Source of the DNA: an uncultured Pelagibacteraceae bacterium
GTDB taxonomy: Bacteria; Pseudomonadota; Alphaproteobacteria; Pelagibacterales; Pelagibacteraceae
Reading direction: 5' to 3'
Assembly (NCBI GenBank): GCA_902627645.1
Contig: CACOJX010000006.1
Location: 1-56,498, forward strand
Length of the DNA stretch: 56,498 nucleotides
How positions within the stretch are numbered: the stretch's first letter is position 1; each line of letters begins with the position of its first letter. This document shows positions 1 through 9,116 of the stretch, piece by piece. The notes beneath the pieces were generated by a model. The model was not told the origin of the DNA. It did no database searches and saw only the letters and a program-made list of their open reading frames with translations. The translations under genes were made by a program, and so were the position numbers.

Positions 1-1
1 T

Positions 2-1192
2 AGTACTTTAAGGAAGCAAGAAATACTTTTTGCTATTTTAAAGAAGGTCGCTGAAAAAGAGGAAATAACAGGCGCGGGAGTTTTGCAATTGTTACAAGAC
101 GGTTTTGGTTTCCTAAGAGCAATGGAGTCTAATTATCTACCTGGTCCAGATGATATTTATGTGAGTCCTAGTCAGATAAGAAAATTTGGTTTAAGAACTG
201 GCGATACGGTTGAGGGACCTGTACGAGCTCCAAAAGAGGGAGAAAGATATTTTGCACTATTACAAGTTAGCAAAATAAATTTTGAGGAACCAGAAAAGTC
301 ACGTCATAAGATTGCATTCGATAACTTAACTCCACTTTATCCAGATAAACAGCTGGTTATGGAGGTTGAGACAATTAAAACTGAAAAAAAACAAGATTTA
401 ACTCCACGATTAATTGACCTAGTAAGTCCAATCGGCAAGGGTCAAAAATCAATAATTATTTCACCGCCAAAAGCTGGAAAGACTATGATACTTCAAAGTA
501 TCGCCAATTCTATAGCAAAAAATTATCCAGAGTGTTATTTGATTGTATTATTAATTGACGAAAGACCTGAAGAAGTTACCGACATGCAAAGGACTGTTAA
601 GGGAGAGGTGATCAGTTCTACGTTTGATGAACCGGCACAACGACACGTTGCAGTTGCTGAAATGGTAATTGAAAAAGCAAAAAGACTAACAGAACATAAG
701 AAAGATGTTGTCATACTTTTAGATTCAATCACAAGACTTGGAAGAGCCTATAATGCTGTTATACCCAGTTCCGGTAAAGTATTGACCGGCGGTGTTGATG
801 CAAACGCGCTTCAAAGACCAAAAAGATTTTTTGGAGCTGCAAGAAATATTGAGGAAGGCGGATCATTGACAATCATATCGACAGCCCTGATCGATACTGG
901 AAGTAGAATGGATGAAGTAATTTTTGAAGAGTTTAAAGGAACAGGTAATAGCGAGACCGTATTAGATAGAAAAATAGCAGATAAAAGAATATACCCTGCA
1001 ATTGATATAACTAAATCAGGCACTAGAAGGGAAGAATTGTTATTTGATAAAAATGATCTCCAAAAAATGAATGTTTTAAGAAGAATAATCGCTCCAATGG
1101 GTACCATGGATGCAATTGAGTTTATAAGTTCAAAATTAAAAGACACTAAAAATAATTCTGAATTCTTTAACTCGATGAATAAGCCAGCTTAA
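2..1192 (+). CDS. rho: Transcription termination factor Rho (5' end cut by window edge)
   Basis: RNA-dependent hexameric ATPase that ends transcription by translocating along nascent RNA. An open frame from base 2 encodes [13 protein letters not shown], which matches the Rho N-terminal helical domain, so the gene starts outside the window; the TTG at 83 is internal and not the start. Next come the RNA-binding cold-shock domain (DGFGFLRA, then [19 protein letters not shown]), the Walker A loop PPKAGKT and the Walker B strand [16 protein letters not shown]. The C-terminus is complete. 396 residues are visible, close to the usual length of about 420. The stop codon abuts the stop of the convergent sulfotransferase with no base between them. 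Rho upstream of mnmE is a familiar alphaproteobacterial order. Confidence 0.97.
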   Translation, partial: STLRKQEILFAILKKVAEKEEITGAGVLQLLQDGFGFLRAMESNYLPGPDDIYVSPSQIRKFGLRTGDTVEGPVRAPKEGERYFALLQVSKINFEEPEKSRHKIAFDNLTPLYPDKQLVMEVETIKTEKKQDLTPRLIDLVSPIGKGQKSIIISPPKAGKTMILQSIANSIAKNYPECYLIVLLIDERPEEVTDMQRTVKGEVISSTFDEPAQRHVAVAEMVIEKAKRLTEHKKDVVILLDSITRLGRAYNAVIPSSGKVLTGGVDANALQRPKRFFGAARNIEEGGSLTIISTALIDTGSRMDEVIFEEFKGTGNSETVLDRKIADKRIYPAIDITKSGTRREELLFDKNDLQKMNVLRRIIAPMGTMDAIEFISSKLKDTKNNSEFFNSMNKPA

Positions 1193-2041
1193 TTACAAAT
1201 AACCCAATTCTATCATTTCATTTTTAAATTTTTTTTCAATTTCAATAGAAATATTTCTAGGTAGAATTTTTTTCCAGTCATTCTCGACTCCCTGGTTAAA
1301 AAAGTTTACCTTCCTATTTTGCTTTTCTAAAAATCCCACATCTTCTTCTAGATTTTTTAAGTTTTTAAAATCTGTTTGACCAATTGTTTCTTTAAGTCTT
1401 TTTTTGTCAATTGTTGTATTTCTTTCATTATTAATTTCTTTCAAAAAATCAAAAACTTTTTCAAATTCTAATGAAGGATTTTTTATTAAATCTTCATATT
1501 TAATTAAACATACGGGTATATTTAATTTATTGTGAACCCAAGAATTATAGTGTTGACTCCAAGAGCCTATAACTTCAATTCCTTTTATGCCAAATCTTTT
1601 AAAAGTGGATTCGTTAGATAAGAGAAAATGATTTTCATTAAAAATGTTCTTTTGTGTTTTGTCGTAAGTTTCATTCTCAAAATTCTTATAGGATGTAATT
1701 ACATTTCGGGGATCTCTAACAATGTAAATACAGCCTGCGCTTACTTTATTGTTTGTAAATTTTTTCCCATTGTTCGTAATACAAATATTATGAGTTTTAA
1801 AAAATAAATTTCTTTTAAATTTTTCATTTATAAATTTTTGTACTGGTATCCAATTTTCAATTATATCTTCATTAGTTTTGAGAGGTTTTTTCTCATGTAT
1901 GAAATCACTTACATTGAAGTTCGGAATATGTTTTAAAAGGCTAAAGTCAAATTTTTTAGTTTTAGAAAAAAAATAATAAGCTAATAAAGCTCTTATCCAT
2001 GTATTTCCAGATTTTGGGTAAGACGAGATCCATACAATCAT
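1193..2041 (-). CDS. PAPS-dependent sulfotransferase family protein
   Basis: Probable cytosolic sulfotransferase moving a sulfuryl group from 3'-phosphoadenylyl sulfate (PAPS) to an unknown acceptor. The 5'-phosphosulfate loop YPKSGNTW is at residues 8-15. The 3'-phosphate-binding strand VRDPRNVITSY is at about 108-118, with the expected Arg and Ser. Length (282 aa) is normal for the Sulfotransfer_1 fold; no signal peptide or membrane segment is seen. It is the only reverse-strand gene between rho and parB. It ends flush against the rho stop and starts 47 bases from mnmE, so it looks like an insertion into an otherwise conserved block. The substrate cannot be told from sequence; glycan or lipid sulfation is a guess. 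Confidence 0.85.
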   Translation of the reverse strand: MIVWISSYPKSGNTWIRALLAYYFFSKTKKFDFSLLKHIPNFNVSDFIHEKKPLKTNEDIIENWIPVQKFINEKFKRNLFFKTHNICITNNGKKFTNNKVSAGCIYIVRDPRNVITSYKNFENETYDKTQKNIFNENHFLLSNESTFKRFGIKGIEVIGSWSQHYNSWVHNKLNIPVCLIKYEDLIKNPSLEFEKVFDFLKEINNERNTTIDKKRLKETIGQTDFKNLKNLEEDVGFLEKQNRKVNFFNQGVENDWKKILPRNISIEIEKKFKNEMIELGYL

Positions 2042-2088
2042 AAATATTTAATTATATGCATTAAAATATTTCACGATATAATATTTTT

Positions 2089-3420
2089 ATGACAATATAT
2101 GCACTTTCCACTGGCCCCGGTGTTTCAGGGGTTGCTATTATCAGAATTTCTGGTTCTGAGGCGTCGAATGTCATAAAACAGTTAACTGGAAGGGAGGTTC
2201 CGAAGCCAAGATTAGCAACCCTTCGAAAAATAAACAATATCAACACTTCTGAGCTAATAGACGAGGGTATTATATTGTGGTTTCCTGGCCCTGAGAGCTA
2301 TACAGGAGAGGATATGGCTGAAATCCATATTCATGGAGGCAAAGCTGTAATTTTAGCAGTTCAAAATGAGATTTCCAAAATGAAAAAATGTAAATTAGCT
2401 GAACCTGGTGAATTTACAAAACTTGCTTTTCAAAATGGTAAAATTAATTTGTTAAAAGCAGAAAGCATAGCTGACTTAATCTCTGCTGAAACAGAAATTC
2501 AAAGACAACAGGCTGTAACAATAATGAAAGGGAAATCTTCGAAAACTTTTAATAGACTTAGAGAAAAATTGTTAAAACTTTTGTCATTTCTTGAGGCTAA
2601 AATAGATTTTCCTGATGAGGAACTTCCGGAAGAAAATTTAAAAAAAATAAAACAAGAGTCCGAAGATATACTGAATGAAATTAATAAAATTTTAGACGAC
2701 CAAAAAGTTGGAGAAATAATTCGAGAAGGATTTAAAATTGCAATCGTAGGACCAACAAATGCAGGTAAGTCAAGCTTACTTAATAATTTATCAAACAGGG
2801 ACGTTGCAATTGTTTCTGAGATTGCTGGAACGACCAGAGATGTTGTTGAAACACATTTAAATATAGATGGTTATCCTGTGATTATATCAGACACAGCAGG
2901 TATAAGAGAATCAAAAGATGAAATTGAGAGAAAAGGAATAAAATTATCTCTTAAAAAAGCTGAGAATGCTGATTTAAAATTAGTGGTGATTGATGCAAAA
3001 AGTATTGATTTAAGCGGTTTTTTGAACGATTTACTTAGAAATGATGCAATACTTGTAATAAATAAATCTGATCTTTTAAAAGAAAAATTAGATCCAGAAG
3101 TTTCTAAATTTGATCATGTTTTAATCTCATTAAAAGAAAATTTGAATATAGACAAATTAATTTCAAAAATAAAAGCCAACCTTAAAAATAAATTTATAAA
3201 GCAAGAAGATATTTTGATTACTAGAGAAAGACACAGACAACATTTATTTCAATGCGCAGAACATTTGAAAAATTTTTCTGATAAAAATGATAAAAAAGAT
3301 TTTGATAAAGCAGCTGAAGATTTGAGATTAGCAACTAGACATTTAGGAATGATCGTTGGAAAAGTAGACGTTGAGGAGATATTAGGTAGTATTTTCAACG
3401 ATTTTTGTATCGGAAAATAA
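2089..3420 (+). CDS. mnmE: tRNA modification GTPase MnmE
   Basis: Works with MnmG to install the (carboxymethyl)aminomethyl group at C5 of the wobble uridine in certain tRNAs. The N-terminal folate-binding domain starts TIYALSTGPGVSGVAIIRISG. The inserted G domain has G1 GPTNAGKSS (residues 221-229), G2 GTTRD (247-251), G3 DTAG and G4 NKSD. The C-terminus ends CIGK, the family signature with the catalytic Cys. At 443 aa it is full length. The ATG at 2089 lies 47 bases from the divergent sulfotransferase start. A TATAAT hexamer at 2077-2082 could give a nearly leaderless transcript, but no convincing -35 element was seen. mnmG follows after 116 bases. Confidence 0.97.
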   Translation: MTIYALSTGPGVSGVAIIRISGSEASNVIKQLTGREVPKPRLATLRKINNINTSELIDEGIILWFPGPESYTGEDMAEIHIHGGKAVILAVQNEISKMKKCKLAEPGEFTKLAFQNGKINLLKAESIADLISAETEIQRQQAVTIMKGKSSKTFNRLREKLLKLLSFLEAKIDFPDEELPEENLKKIKQESEDILNEINKILDDQKVGEIIREGFKIAIVGPTNAGKSSLLNNLSNRDVAIVSEIAGTTRDVVETHLNIDGYPVIISDTAGIRESKDEIERKGIKLSLKKAENADLKLVVIDAKSIDLSGFLNDLLRNDAILVINKSDLLKEKLDPEVSKFDHVLISLKENLNIDKLISKIKANLKNKFIKQEDILITRERHRQHLFQCAEHLKNFSDKNDKKDFDKAAEDLRLATRHLGMIVGKVDVEEILGSIFNDFCIGK

Positions 3421-3536
3421 TAACCATTTTGCTGTATTTTTGGGCCTTTTTTTAATAATTTCGTTGATAATAAAGGCTTATTTAAGCAACATAACTCAAA
3501 TCTTGTAAAAATCGTAATCGAATATAAGTTTACAAC

Positions 3537-5408
3537 ATGAAAAAAGATTTAGTTTTTGATGTAGTAGTAATCGGTGGAGGTCATGCAGGCTGTGAAGCAG
3601 CAGCAGCATCCGCACGTCTAGGAGTCAACACTGCCCTATTCACTCATAACAAAAATACCATAGGTGAAATGTCATGCAATCCTGCCATTGGTGGTTTAGG
3701 AAAAGGTCATTTGGTAAGAGAAATTGATGCTTTAGATGGGGTCATGGGACAGGTTGCTGATAAGTCTGGAATACAATTTAGATTGTTAAATAGAAGCAGA
3801 GGTCCAGCAGTAAGAGGACCAAGAACTCAATCTGATAGATCTCTATATCGTAAATTTATGCAAGAAAAACTTGTAAACTATTGTAATTTAAGTATTTTTT
3901 CTGATCCTGTTGTTGAGTTTATTTTTATAAATAATGAAATAAATGGATTTTTGACATTAAAAGGTAATAAAGTAAGTTGTAGTAAGTTAATACTTACAAC
4001 TGGCACATTTTTAAACGGTTTGATACATATTGGTGACGAAAGAACTCCTGCTGGTCGATTTAATGAAAAGCCAAGCACTGGGTTAAGTGAACAGTTAGCG
4101 AAATATAATTTTAAAATAGGTAGACTAAAAACTGGGACACCACCAAGGTTAGACTCTAGAACTATCAATTTTGAAAAATTGGAAAAACAATTTGCAGATG
4201 ACGACCCTTATTTTTTTTCTTTCTTAACGAAAAAAAATCTGAACAAACAAGTATCCTGTTCTATGACCTATACAAATGAAAAGGTTCATAAGATTATAGA
4301 AAAGAATTTATCTAAAAGTGCAATGTACTCTGGTAGTATACAAGGCGTTGGCCCAAGATATTGTCCTTCAATAGAAGACAAAATAGTAAAATTTGCCGAT
4401 AAGACAAGACATCAAATATTTTTAGAGCCAGAGGGTCTTAATGATCATACAATCTATCCAAATGGTATATCAACATCTCTACCTGAGGTTGTGCAATACG
4501 AAATACTAAACAATATCAATGGTTTAGAGAATGTAAAAGTTATACGCCCCGGATATGCCATTGAATACGACTATATTGATCCTAGAGAACTTTTCTTAAC
4601 GTTGGAGACAAAGAAAATCAAAAACCTTTATCTTGCCGGTCAAATTAATGGAACTACAGGATACGAAGAAGCAGCAGCTCAAGGGCTTATAGCTGGGATT
4701 AATGCTGCTCTCTCATTTAAAAAAATGGAGCCTTTTATTCTTGATAGATCAGATGCATATATTGGAGTAATGATAGACGATTTAGTAACCAAGGGTGTTG
4801 CTGAGCCCTATAGGATGTTTACATCAAGAGCTGAATATAGGTTGAGTCTCAGATCTGATAATGCTGACCTAAGACTTACTCATAAAGGAATTAACATTGG
4901 TTTAATCTCTAATATTAGAAAAGAGATATTCGAGGATAAATTTGACAAATTGAGTAAAATATCACTGCAGATGTCAAATTTGAATATTTCTCCTTCTAAA
5001 GCTGAAAAATTCGGTATTAAAATTGCAAAAGATGGCATATTCCGATCAGCCGAAGAAGTTTTAACACAAAATACCGTCAATATGAGTAAAATTAGAGATA
5101 TATGGCCTGAAATTTTAGATCATGGTAAAGATATTGACGAACAAATTGAAATTAACTCCCATTACAGAGGATATTTAAAAAAGCAAAAAGCTGATATTCT
5201 GGCCTTTAAAAGAGATGAGAATCTATCTATACCAGATAACATCGATTATGATCAATTTTCAGGCTTGTCTAATGAAGTTAAGGCTAAATTTAAGGAAATA
5301 AGGCCTAAAACAATGGGTCAGGCCCTTAGAATTGACGGAATTACACCTGCAGCTGTATATATTTTGTTGTCACATGTTAAAAGAAAGTCTATTAAGCATA
5401 TAGCTTAA
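3537..5408 (+). CDS. mnmG: tRNA uridine 5-carboxymethylaminomethyl modification enzyme MnmG (GidA)
   Basis: FAD- and NADH-dependent partner of MnmE in wobble-uridine modification. The N-terminal dinucleotide-binding motif [14 protein letters not shown] is at about residues 9-22. The family signatures [12 protein letters not shown] (about 45-56) and [10 protein letters not shown] are present, as is the C-terminal helical domain. 623 aa is the usual length. The 116-base gap from mnmE is one of the longer ones in this block and may hold a promoter. The stop codon TAA overlaps the rsmG ATG by one base, so the two are probably translationally coupled. Confidence 0.97.
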   Translation: MKKDLVFDVVVIGGGHAGCEAAAASARLGVNTALFTHNKNTIGEMSCNPAIGGLGKGHLVREIDALDGVMGQVADKSGIQFRLLNRSRGPAVRGPRTQSDRSLYRKFMQEKLVNYCNLSIFSDPVVEFIFINNEINGFLTLKGNKVSCSKLILTTGTFLNGLIHIGDERTPAGRFNEKPSTGLSEQLAKYNFKIGRLKTGTPPRLDSRTINFEKLEKQFADDDPYFFSFLTKKNLNKQVSCSMTYTNEKVHKIIEKNLSKSAMYSGSIQGVGPRYCPSIEDKIVKFADKTRHQIFLEPEGLNDHTIYPNGISTSLPEVVQYEILNNINGLENVKVIRPGYAIEYDYIDPRELFLTLETKKIKNLYLAGQINGTTGYEEAAAQGLIAGINAALSFKKMEPFILDRSDAYIGVMIDDLVTKGVAEPYRMFTSRAEYRLSLRSDNADLRLTHKGINIGLISNIRKEIFEDKFDKLSKISLQMSNLNISPSKAEKFGIKIAKDGIFRSAEEVLTQNTVNMSKIRDIWPEILDHGKDIDEQIEINSHYRGYLKKQKADILAFKRDENLSIPDNIDYDQFSGLSNEVKAKFKEIRPKTMGQALRIDGITPAAVYILLSHVKRKSIKHIA

Positions 5409-6055
5409 TGGATAATATAATTTTAAATTCCTATTCTAAAATTTCTAACTTAAATGTTTCACGTGAAACTTGTAACGAATTTGAAACCTTAATTTCTATG
5501 ATACAGGAAAAAAACAAGAAAATTAACATTATAAGTAAGAAAATGGTCAATAAAGAGGAGATAAGAGAGCGACATATTATTGATTCTGCACAAATTATTG
5601 ATTTTGTTGATTTAAATAGCAATACAACCTACGATTTAGGCAGTGGTGGAGGAATGCCTGGATTAATAGTGGCAATTATCATGAAAAAACTCAAAATTAG
5701 TTTGAGAGTTACTCTTTATGAAAAAAGTTACCATAAGTGTGTATTTTTAGAAGAGGTCTCTAAAAAATTAAACTTAAACACGGAAATAATTCAAAAAGAT
5801 ATTTTCACAGTTAAAAATATTGAGACAGGTACAATAATGTCTAGAGCATTTAAACCTATGCCAGTAATTCTTAATTTGGTTAATGAAAATTTTAAAAAAT
5901 TCAAAAATATAATTTTTTTTATGGGAGGAAGTGGAAGACAGATTTTGAACTCTGTTCTTAGAGAATGGGATTTAGATTATGAAGAAAAAAAAAGTTTAAC
6001 AAATAATGAGTCTTTTTTATTAAATATAAAAAAAATGAAAAAAAAAATTTCATGA
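5408..6055 (+). CDS. rsmG: 16S rRNA (guanine527-N7)-methyltransferase RsmG (GidB)
   Basis: SAM-dependent methylation of G527 of 16S rRNA. The motifs KINIISK, ERHIIDSAQ and the SAM-binding loop YDLGSGGGMPGL (about residues 74-85) are typical; 215 aa is normal length. The start overlaps the mnmG stop by one base and the end overlaps the parA start by four bases (ATGA). Codons for NVSRET (about residues 17-22) are also a parS centromere site at 5455-5470, so this stretch serves both protein and chromosome segregation. Confidence 0.95.
   Translation: MDNIILNSYSKISNLNVSRETCNEFETLISMIQEKNKKINIISKKMVNKEEIRERHIIDSAQIIDFVDLNSNTTYDLGSGGGMPGLIVAIIMKKLKISLRVTLYEKSYHKCVFLEEVSKKLNLNTEIIQKDIFTVKNIETGTIMSRAFKPMPVILNLVNENFKKFKNIIFFMGGSGRQILNSVLREWDLDYEEKKSLTNNESFLLNIKKMKKKIS
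5455..5470. promoter_or_regulatory. parS: parS centromere site inside rsmG
   Basis: TGTTTCACGTGAAACT matches the conserved bacterial parS consensus TGTTTCACGTGAAACA at 15 of 16 bases and keeps the 14-base palindrome GTTTCACGTGAAAC intact. It is read in frame as NVSRET of RsmG. It lies about 0.6 kb upstream of parA and 1.4 kb upstream of parB, whose product would load here. Placement of parS within the gidB/parAB region is known in other bacteria. I noticed no second copy in the window. Confidence 0.93.
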
Positions 6056-6846
6056 AGATTATATCAATAATTAATCAAAAGGGTGGGGTTGGAAAAACTA
6101 CTACAGTCATTAATTTAGCTTCAGCTTTATCACAACAAGGCAAAAAAATTTTAGTTATAGATCTTGATCCTCAAGGAAATGCTACCACAGGGCTGGGTTT
6201 ATCAAATACCGGTGAGTCGGAACAAACTATTTACGGAATTTTGAATGGCACGGTCTCAATTTCTAATGTAATCAAAAGAACACAATTCGATAATCTGGAT
6301 TTGATAACCTCAAATGTAGATTTGTCTGGTTTAGAAGTCGAAACTGCTGGTGACAGTGACAGAGCTTTTATATTAAAGACTAAATTAACCGCTTATTTAA
6401 ACGATTCTAGAGGTATCTATGACTATATATTAATAGATTGCCCTCCATCCTTAAGTTTATTGACTGTCATGGCTTTAGTGTCATCAAACTCACTTTTAGT
6501 TCCGTTGCAGACAGAATTTTTTGCTTTAGAAGGATTAACTCAATTGATGAAAACTATTGATAGAATAAAAGTTAACCTGAATCCTAACCTTGAAATACAA
6601 GGTATTCTTTTAACGATGTACGATCGTAGGAATAAACTTTCATCTGAAGTAGAACAAGAAGCAAGGGGGTACTTCAAAGACAAAGTTTATCAAACAGTTA
6701 TTCCACGTAATGTAAGGCTATCCGAAGCCCCGTCTCATGGTGTGCCCGTTTTAATTTATGATAAGAATTGTCCTGGCAGTAAATCTTATTATAGTTTTAC
6801 GGATGAATTTATTCTTCAAGAAAGCAAAGTGGGGAGTGCAGCTTAA
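6052..6846 (+). CDS. parA: Chromosome partitioning ATPase ParA (Soj)
   Basis: Deviant-Walker ATPase that moves or anchors ParB-parS complexes. The deviant Walker A QKGGVGKTTT is at residues 9-18. The A' motif VIDLDPQGNATTGLG follows at about 35-49, and the Walker B region ILIDCPPSLSLL is present. 264 aa matches chromosomal ParA. It overlaps rsmG by four bases (ATGA) and parB by one base (TAATG), so rsmG-parA-parB probably form one unit. The parS site in rsmG completes the system. Confidence 0.97.
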   Translation: MKIISIINQKGGVGKTTTVINLASALSQQGKKILVIDLDPQGNATTGLGLSNTGESEQTIYGILNGTVSISNVIKRTQFDNLDLITSNVDLSGLEVETAGDSDRAFILKTKLTAYLNDSRGIYDYILIDCPPSLSLLTVMALVSSNSLLVPLQTEFFALEGLTQLMKTIDRIKVNLNPNLEIQGILLTMYDRRNKLSSEVEQEARGYFKDKVYQTVIPRNVRLSEAPSHGVPVLIYDKNCPGSKSYYSFTDEFILQESKVGSAA

Positions 6847-7691
6847 TGAGTTCTAAAATTAAAAAAGGTCTAGGAAGGGGCTTATCTTCACTGATTGGAG
6901 AAACTAAAGTTGAGACTAAAACCAATAAATTATTATTAAGTGAAATAGCTCCAAATAAATTCCAACCAAGGAAAAATTTTGATGAAGATAAAATAAATGA
7001 TTTAACTAATTCTATAAAAGAACGTGGTGTAATTCAGCCCATTATAGTCAGGCGTTCTCACTCAGACAATTCCAAATATGAAATAATTGCTGGTGAAAGA
7101 AGATGGATTGCTGCTCGAAAAGCTGGTTTACATGAAATACCAGTAGTTGTCACTGAAGCTGATGATTTAAAATCTTTGGAGTTTGCAATAGTTGAAAACG
7201 TACAAAGGCATGATTTAAATCCCCTTGAAGAGGCTCAAGGTTATAAAAGATTAATTGACGAATTCTCGTACGATCAGGAAAAGGTCTCAAAGTTCATTGG
7301 TAAGAGCAGAAGTTATATTACGAATGCTTTGCGGATACTCAGTCTACCAAAGTTAGTATTGAGTCTGATAGAAGATAAAAAAATTACCGCAGGGCACGCA
7401 AAGATCTTAGTTGGTTTAGGGAATGCTGAATTTGTTGCTAATAAAATTATCGAAAAAAAATTATCAGTTAGACAAACTGAGAACTTTGTTAAAATCTTCA
7501 AAAAAAAGCCTAATTTTACCCGATTATTTAAAGATCCAAACATAAAGGATCTAGAGCGTTCAATTATAAATAAGACAGGTTTAAATGTTTCAATTAAAAA
7601 TAATAAGAAAAATAAAGGGACTATTACTTTTTCCTATCACGATAATGAACAGTTAAATAAGATAATCGATATAATAAAACTTAATTATTAG
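6846..7691 (+). CDS. parB: Chromosome partitioning protein ParB
   Basis: CTP-dependent DNA clamp that loads at parS. The N-terminal ParA-stimulating peptide KKGLGRGLSSLIG is at residues 6-18. The ParB/Srx domain has EIIAGERRWIAA (GERR at 83-86, CTP binding) and ENVQRHDLNPLEEA, followed by the HTH region for parS recognition and a short C-terminal dimerisation domain. 281 aa is typical. The last 11 bases overlap the convergent holA gene. Confidence 0.97.
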   Translation: MSSKIKKGLGRGLSSLIGETKVETKTNKLLLSEIAPNKFQPRKNFDEDKINDLTNSIKERGVIQPIIVRRSHSDNSKYEIIAGERRWIAARKAGLHEIPVVVTEADDLKSLEFAIVENVQRHDLNPLEEAQGYKRLIDEFSYDQEKVSKFIGKSRSYITNALRILSLPKLVLSLIEDKKITAGHAKILVGLGNAEFVANKIIEKKLSVRQTENFVKIFKKKPNFTRLFKDPNIKDLERSIINKTGLNVSIKNNKKNKGTITFSYHDNEQLNKIIDIIKLNY

Positions 7692-8667
7692 ATTTAGAAG
7701 TTCTTAATATAAAATCAAATAAGATATTTAAGGCGTTTAAAGAATTCTTTTTAATATTAAGTTCAATTTTATTTATTTCTTCAATTAATTTATATGTTTT
7801 TTCCAGAGACCAATTTTTTAGTTGTAGTTTTACTACTTCTTTATCCTTCCAAAAAATAGGAGGTTTAAAATTTAAAATAGTTTTTTCTAAATTATTATTT
7901 ATTTGAAAGTTTTGATTTAATTTTAATAACCTTTTGGATTTTATTAAAAAGGTTCGAATTATTATAATAGAATCATCTAAAGAAAAATTATTTTCATTTA
8001 GTATATGAACAGTTTTTTGTTTATTCTTAGCCAAACAATTATCTACAAGTTCATTAAAACTATAATTTTCAGACAAGTTTGTTAAAGAATAGATTTCTTC
8101 AATAGAAATTTTATTTTTCCCTATCACGTAAGACTCTATTTTTTTCAATTCGTTAGACAAACCCTTTCTTTCACCATTAGCCCTATTTACAATAAGATTA
8201 ATTGACTCTTGTGATATAGCTATTTTTTTTTCATTGAAAAATTTTTTTGTTATTTCTGATAGTGTTTGGTTGTTGTCTGCATAGAATGCAACTGAGATAA
8301 AATCTTTTTCCTTTTCAAATAAATTTCTAAGTTTAGATTTTTTATCCAAAATATTTGAGACACATATTATTTTAATATCACTTAATTTCTTTTCTTTTAA
8401 AATTTCAATTTCATTTTTAAGTTTATCAGTGGCATCTTTAATTATTATTAGTTTTTTATTTTCAAAAAAAGATTTTGATAGTATTTGATCGTAAAATACA
8501 TTAATGTTAGAAAATATTTCCTTTTCATAATATTTAAATATATTTTCTTCATAAAGTTCTTTAAACTTATTTATAATTTCTTCTTTGTGACCTTCATTCA
8601 CCCCATGTAATAAAAAAAAGTTGAATTTTTCTAAGTTTTTATCTAATTCGTGTGCTTTCAAAATCAT
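7681..8667 (-). CDS. holA: DNA polymerase III, delta subunit
   Basis: Clamp-loader subunit that opens the beta sliding clamp. Primary sequence is divergent and Lys/Asn/Ile-rich, as usual for delta. Support comes from the N-terminal pattern FLLHGVNEGHKEEII (a degenerate P-loop), the length of 328 aa, and its place directly after lptE and leuS, where holA lies in Alphaproteobacteria and E. coli. Its start overlaps the lptE stop by one base, and its 3' end overlaps convergent parB by 11 bases. The call rests partly on context. Confidence 0.85.
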   Translation of the reverse strand: MILKAHELDKNLEKFNFFLLHGVNEGHKEEIINKFKELYEENIFKYYEKEIFSNINVFYDQILSKSFFENKKLIIIKDATDKLKNEIEILKEKKLSDIKIICVSNILDKKSKLRNLFEKEKDFISVAFYADNNQTLSEITKKFFNEKKIAISQESINLIVNRANGERKGLSNELKKIESYVIGKNKISIEEIYSLTNLSENYSFNELVDNCLAKNKQKTVHILNENNFSLDDSIIIIRTFLIKSKRLLKLNQNFQINNNLEKTILNFKPPIFWKDKEVVKLQLKNWSLEKTYKLIEEINKIELNIKKNSLNALNILFDFILRTSKSNN

Positions 8668-9116
8668 TATATTTTTGAGAAAAAATTAATTAGATCTTTG
8701 GTTATATTATTTATTAGTATTTTTTCCAACTCTCTTTCGTATTGTTTAAGTTTGAATTTGTCATCTGAATTTTTAAAGGTAATCTTTTTTATAAAAGTTT
8801 GATTTTTATTTTTATCTCCATTTAAATTAAGAACTTTTAAGATAATTTGCATTTCAAAAACAAGTGCATCACCTTTAGCATTTTTTGACTTGATTGTTAC
8901 AGCTTTACTGCTCTCTATTTCGAAATTTATTTTATTAGAATTTTCTTTATTACCTAAAGAATAAATTTTCTTTGCAAATTCATTATTTAAAGCAGTATTA
9001 TTTTTTTTAATATTTCCAATAGCAAAATTTAAATTTTTTGATGAATAAATCGGTTTATAACCACAATTAGATAAAAACATTATAATTAATAAAAAGAAAA
9101 AAATTTTTTTTATCAT
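8667..9116 (-). CDS. lptE: LptE-like LPS-assembly lipoprotein
   Basis: Probable outer-membrane lipoprotein that plugs the LptD barrel during lipopolysaccharide export. The first 17 residues form a lipoprotein signal with lipobox LSNC, giving a lipidated Cys18 followed by GYKPIY, the common start of mature LptE proteins. 149 aa fits. The rest has little recognisable sequence, which is usual for LptE. It sits between leuS (4-base ATGA overlap) and holA (1-base overlap), the classic lptE position, which is the main support. Confidence 0.8.
   Translation of the reverse strand: MIKKIFFFLLIIMFLSNCGYKPIYSSKNLNFAIGNIKKNNTALNNEFAKKIYSLGNKENSNKINFEIESSKAVTIKSKNAKGDALVFEMQIILKVLNLNGDKNKNQTFIKKITFKNSDDKFKLKQYERELEKILINNITKDLINFFSKI

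Noticed and set aside
83-85. TTG at 83 as the rho start codon
   Set aside because: The upstream frame is open to the window edge and encodes the conserved Rho N-terminal domain, so the gene is cut by the edge.
811-1146. Reverse-strand open frame of 111 codons inside rho
   Set aside because: Antisense shadow of a strongly conserved coding region; no family pattern or start signal.
2077-2082. TATAAT before mnmE as evidence for a leaderless transcript
   Set aside because: No convincing -35 element; the hexamer is too frequent in such AT-rich DNA to claim a promoter.
3440-3482. GCCTTT...AAAGGC hairpin between mnmE and mnmG as a terminator
   Set aside because: The stem is only six base pairs with a long AT loop and no following T-tract on the forward strand.
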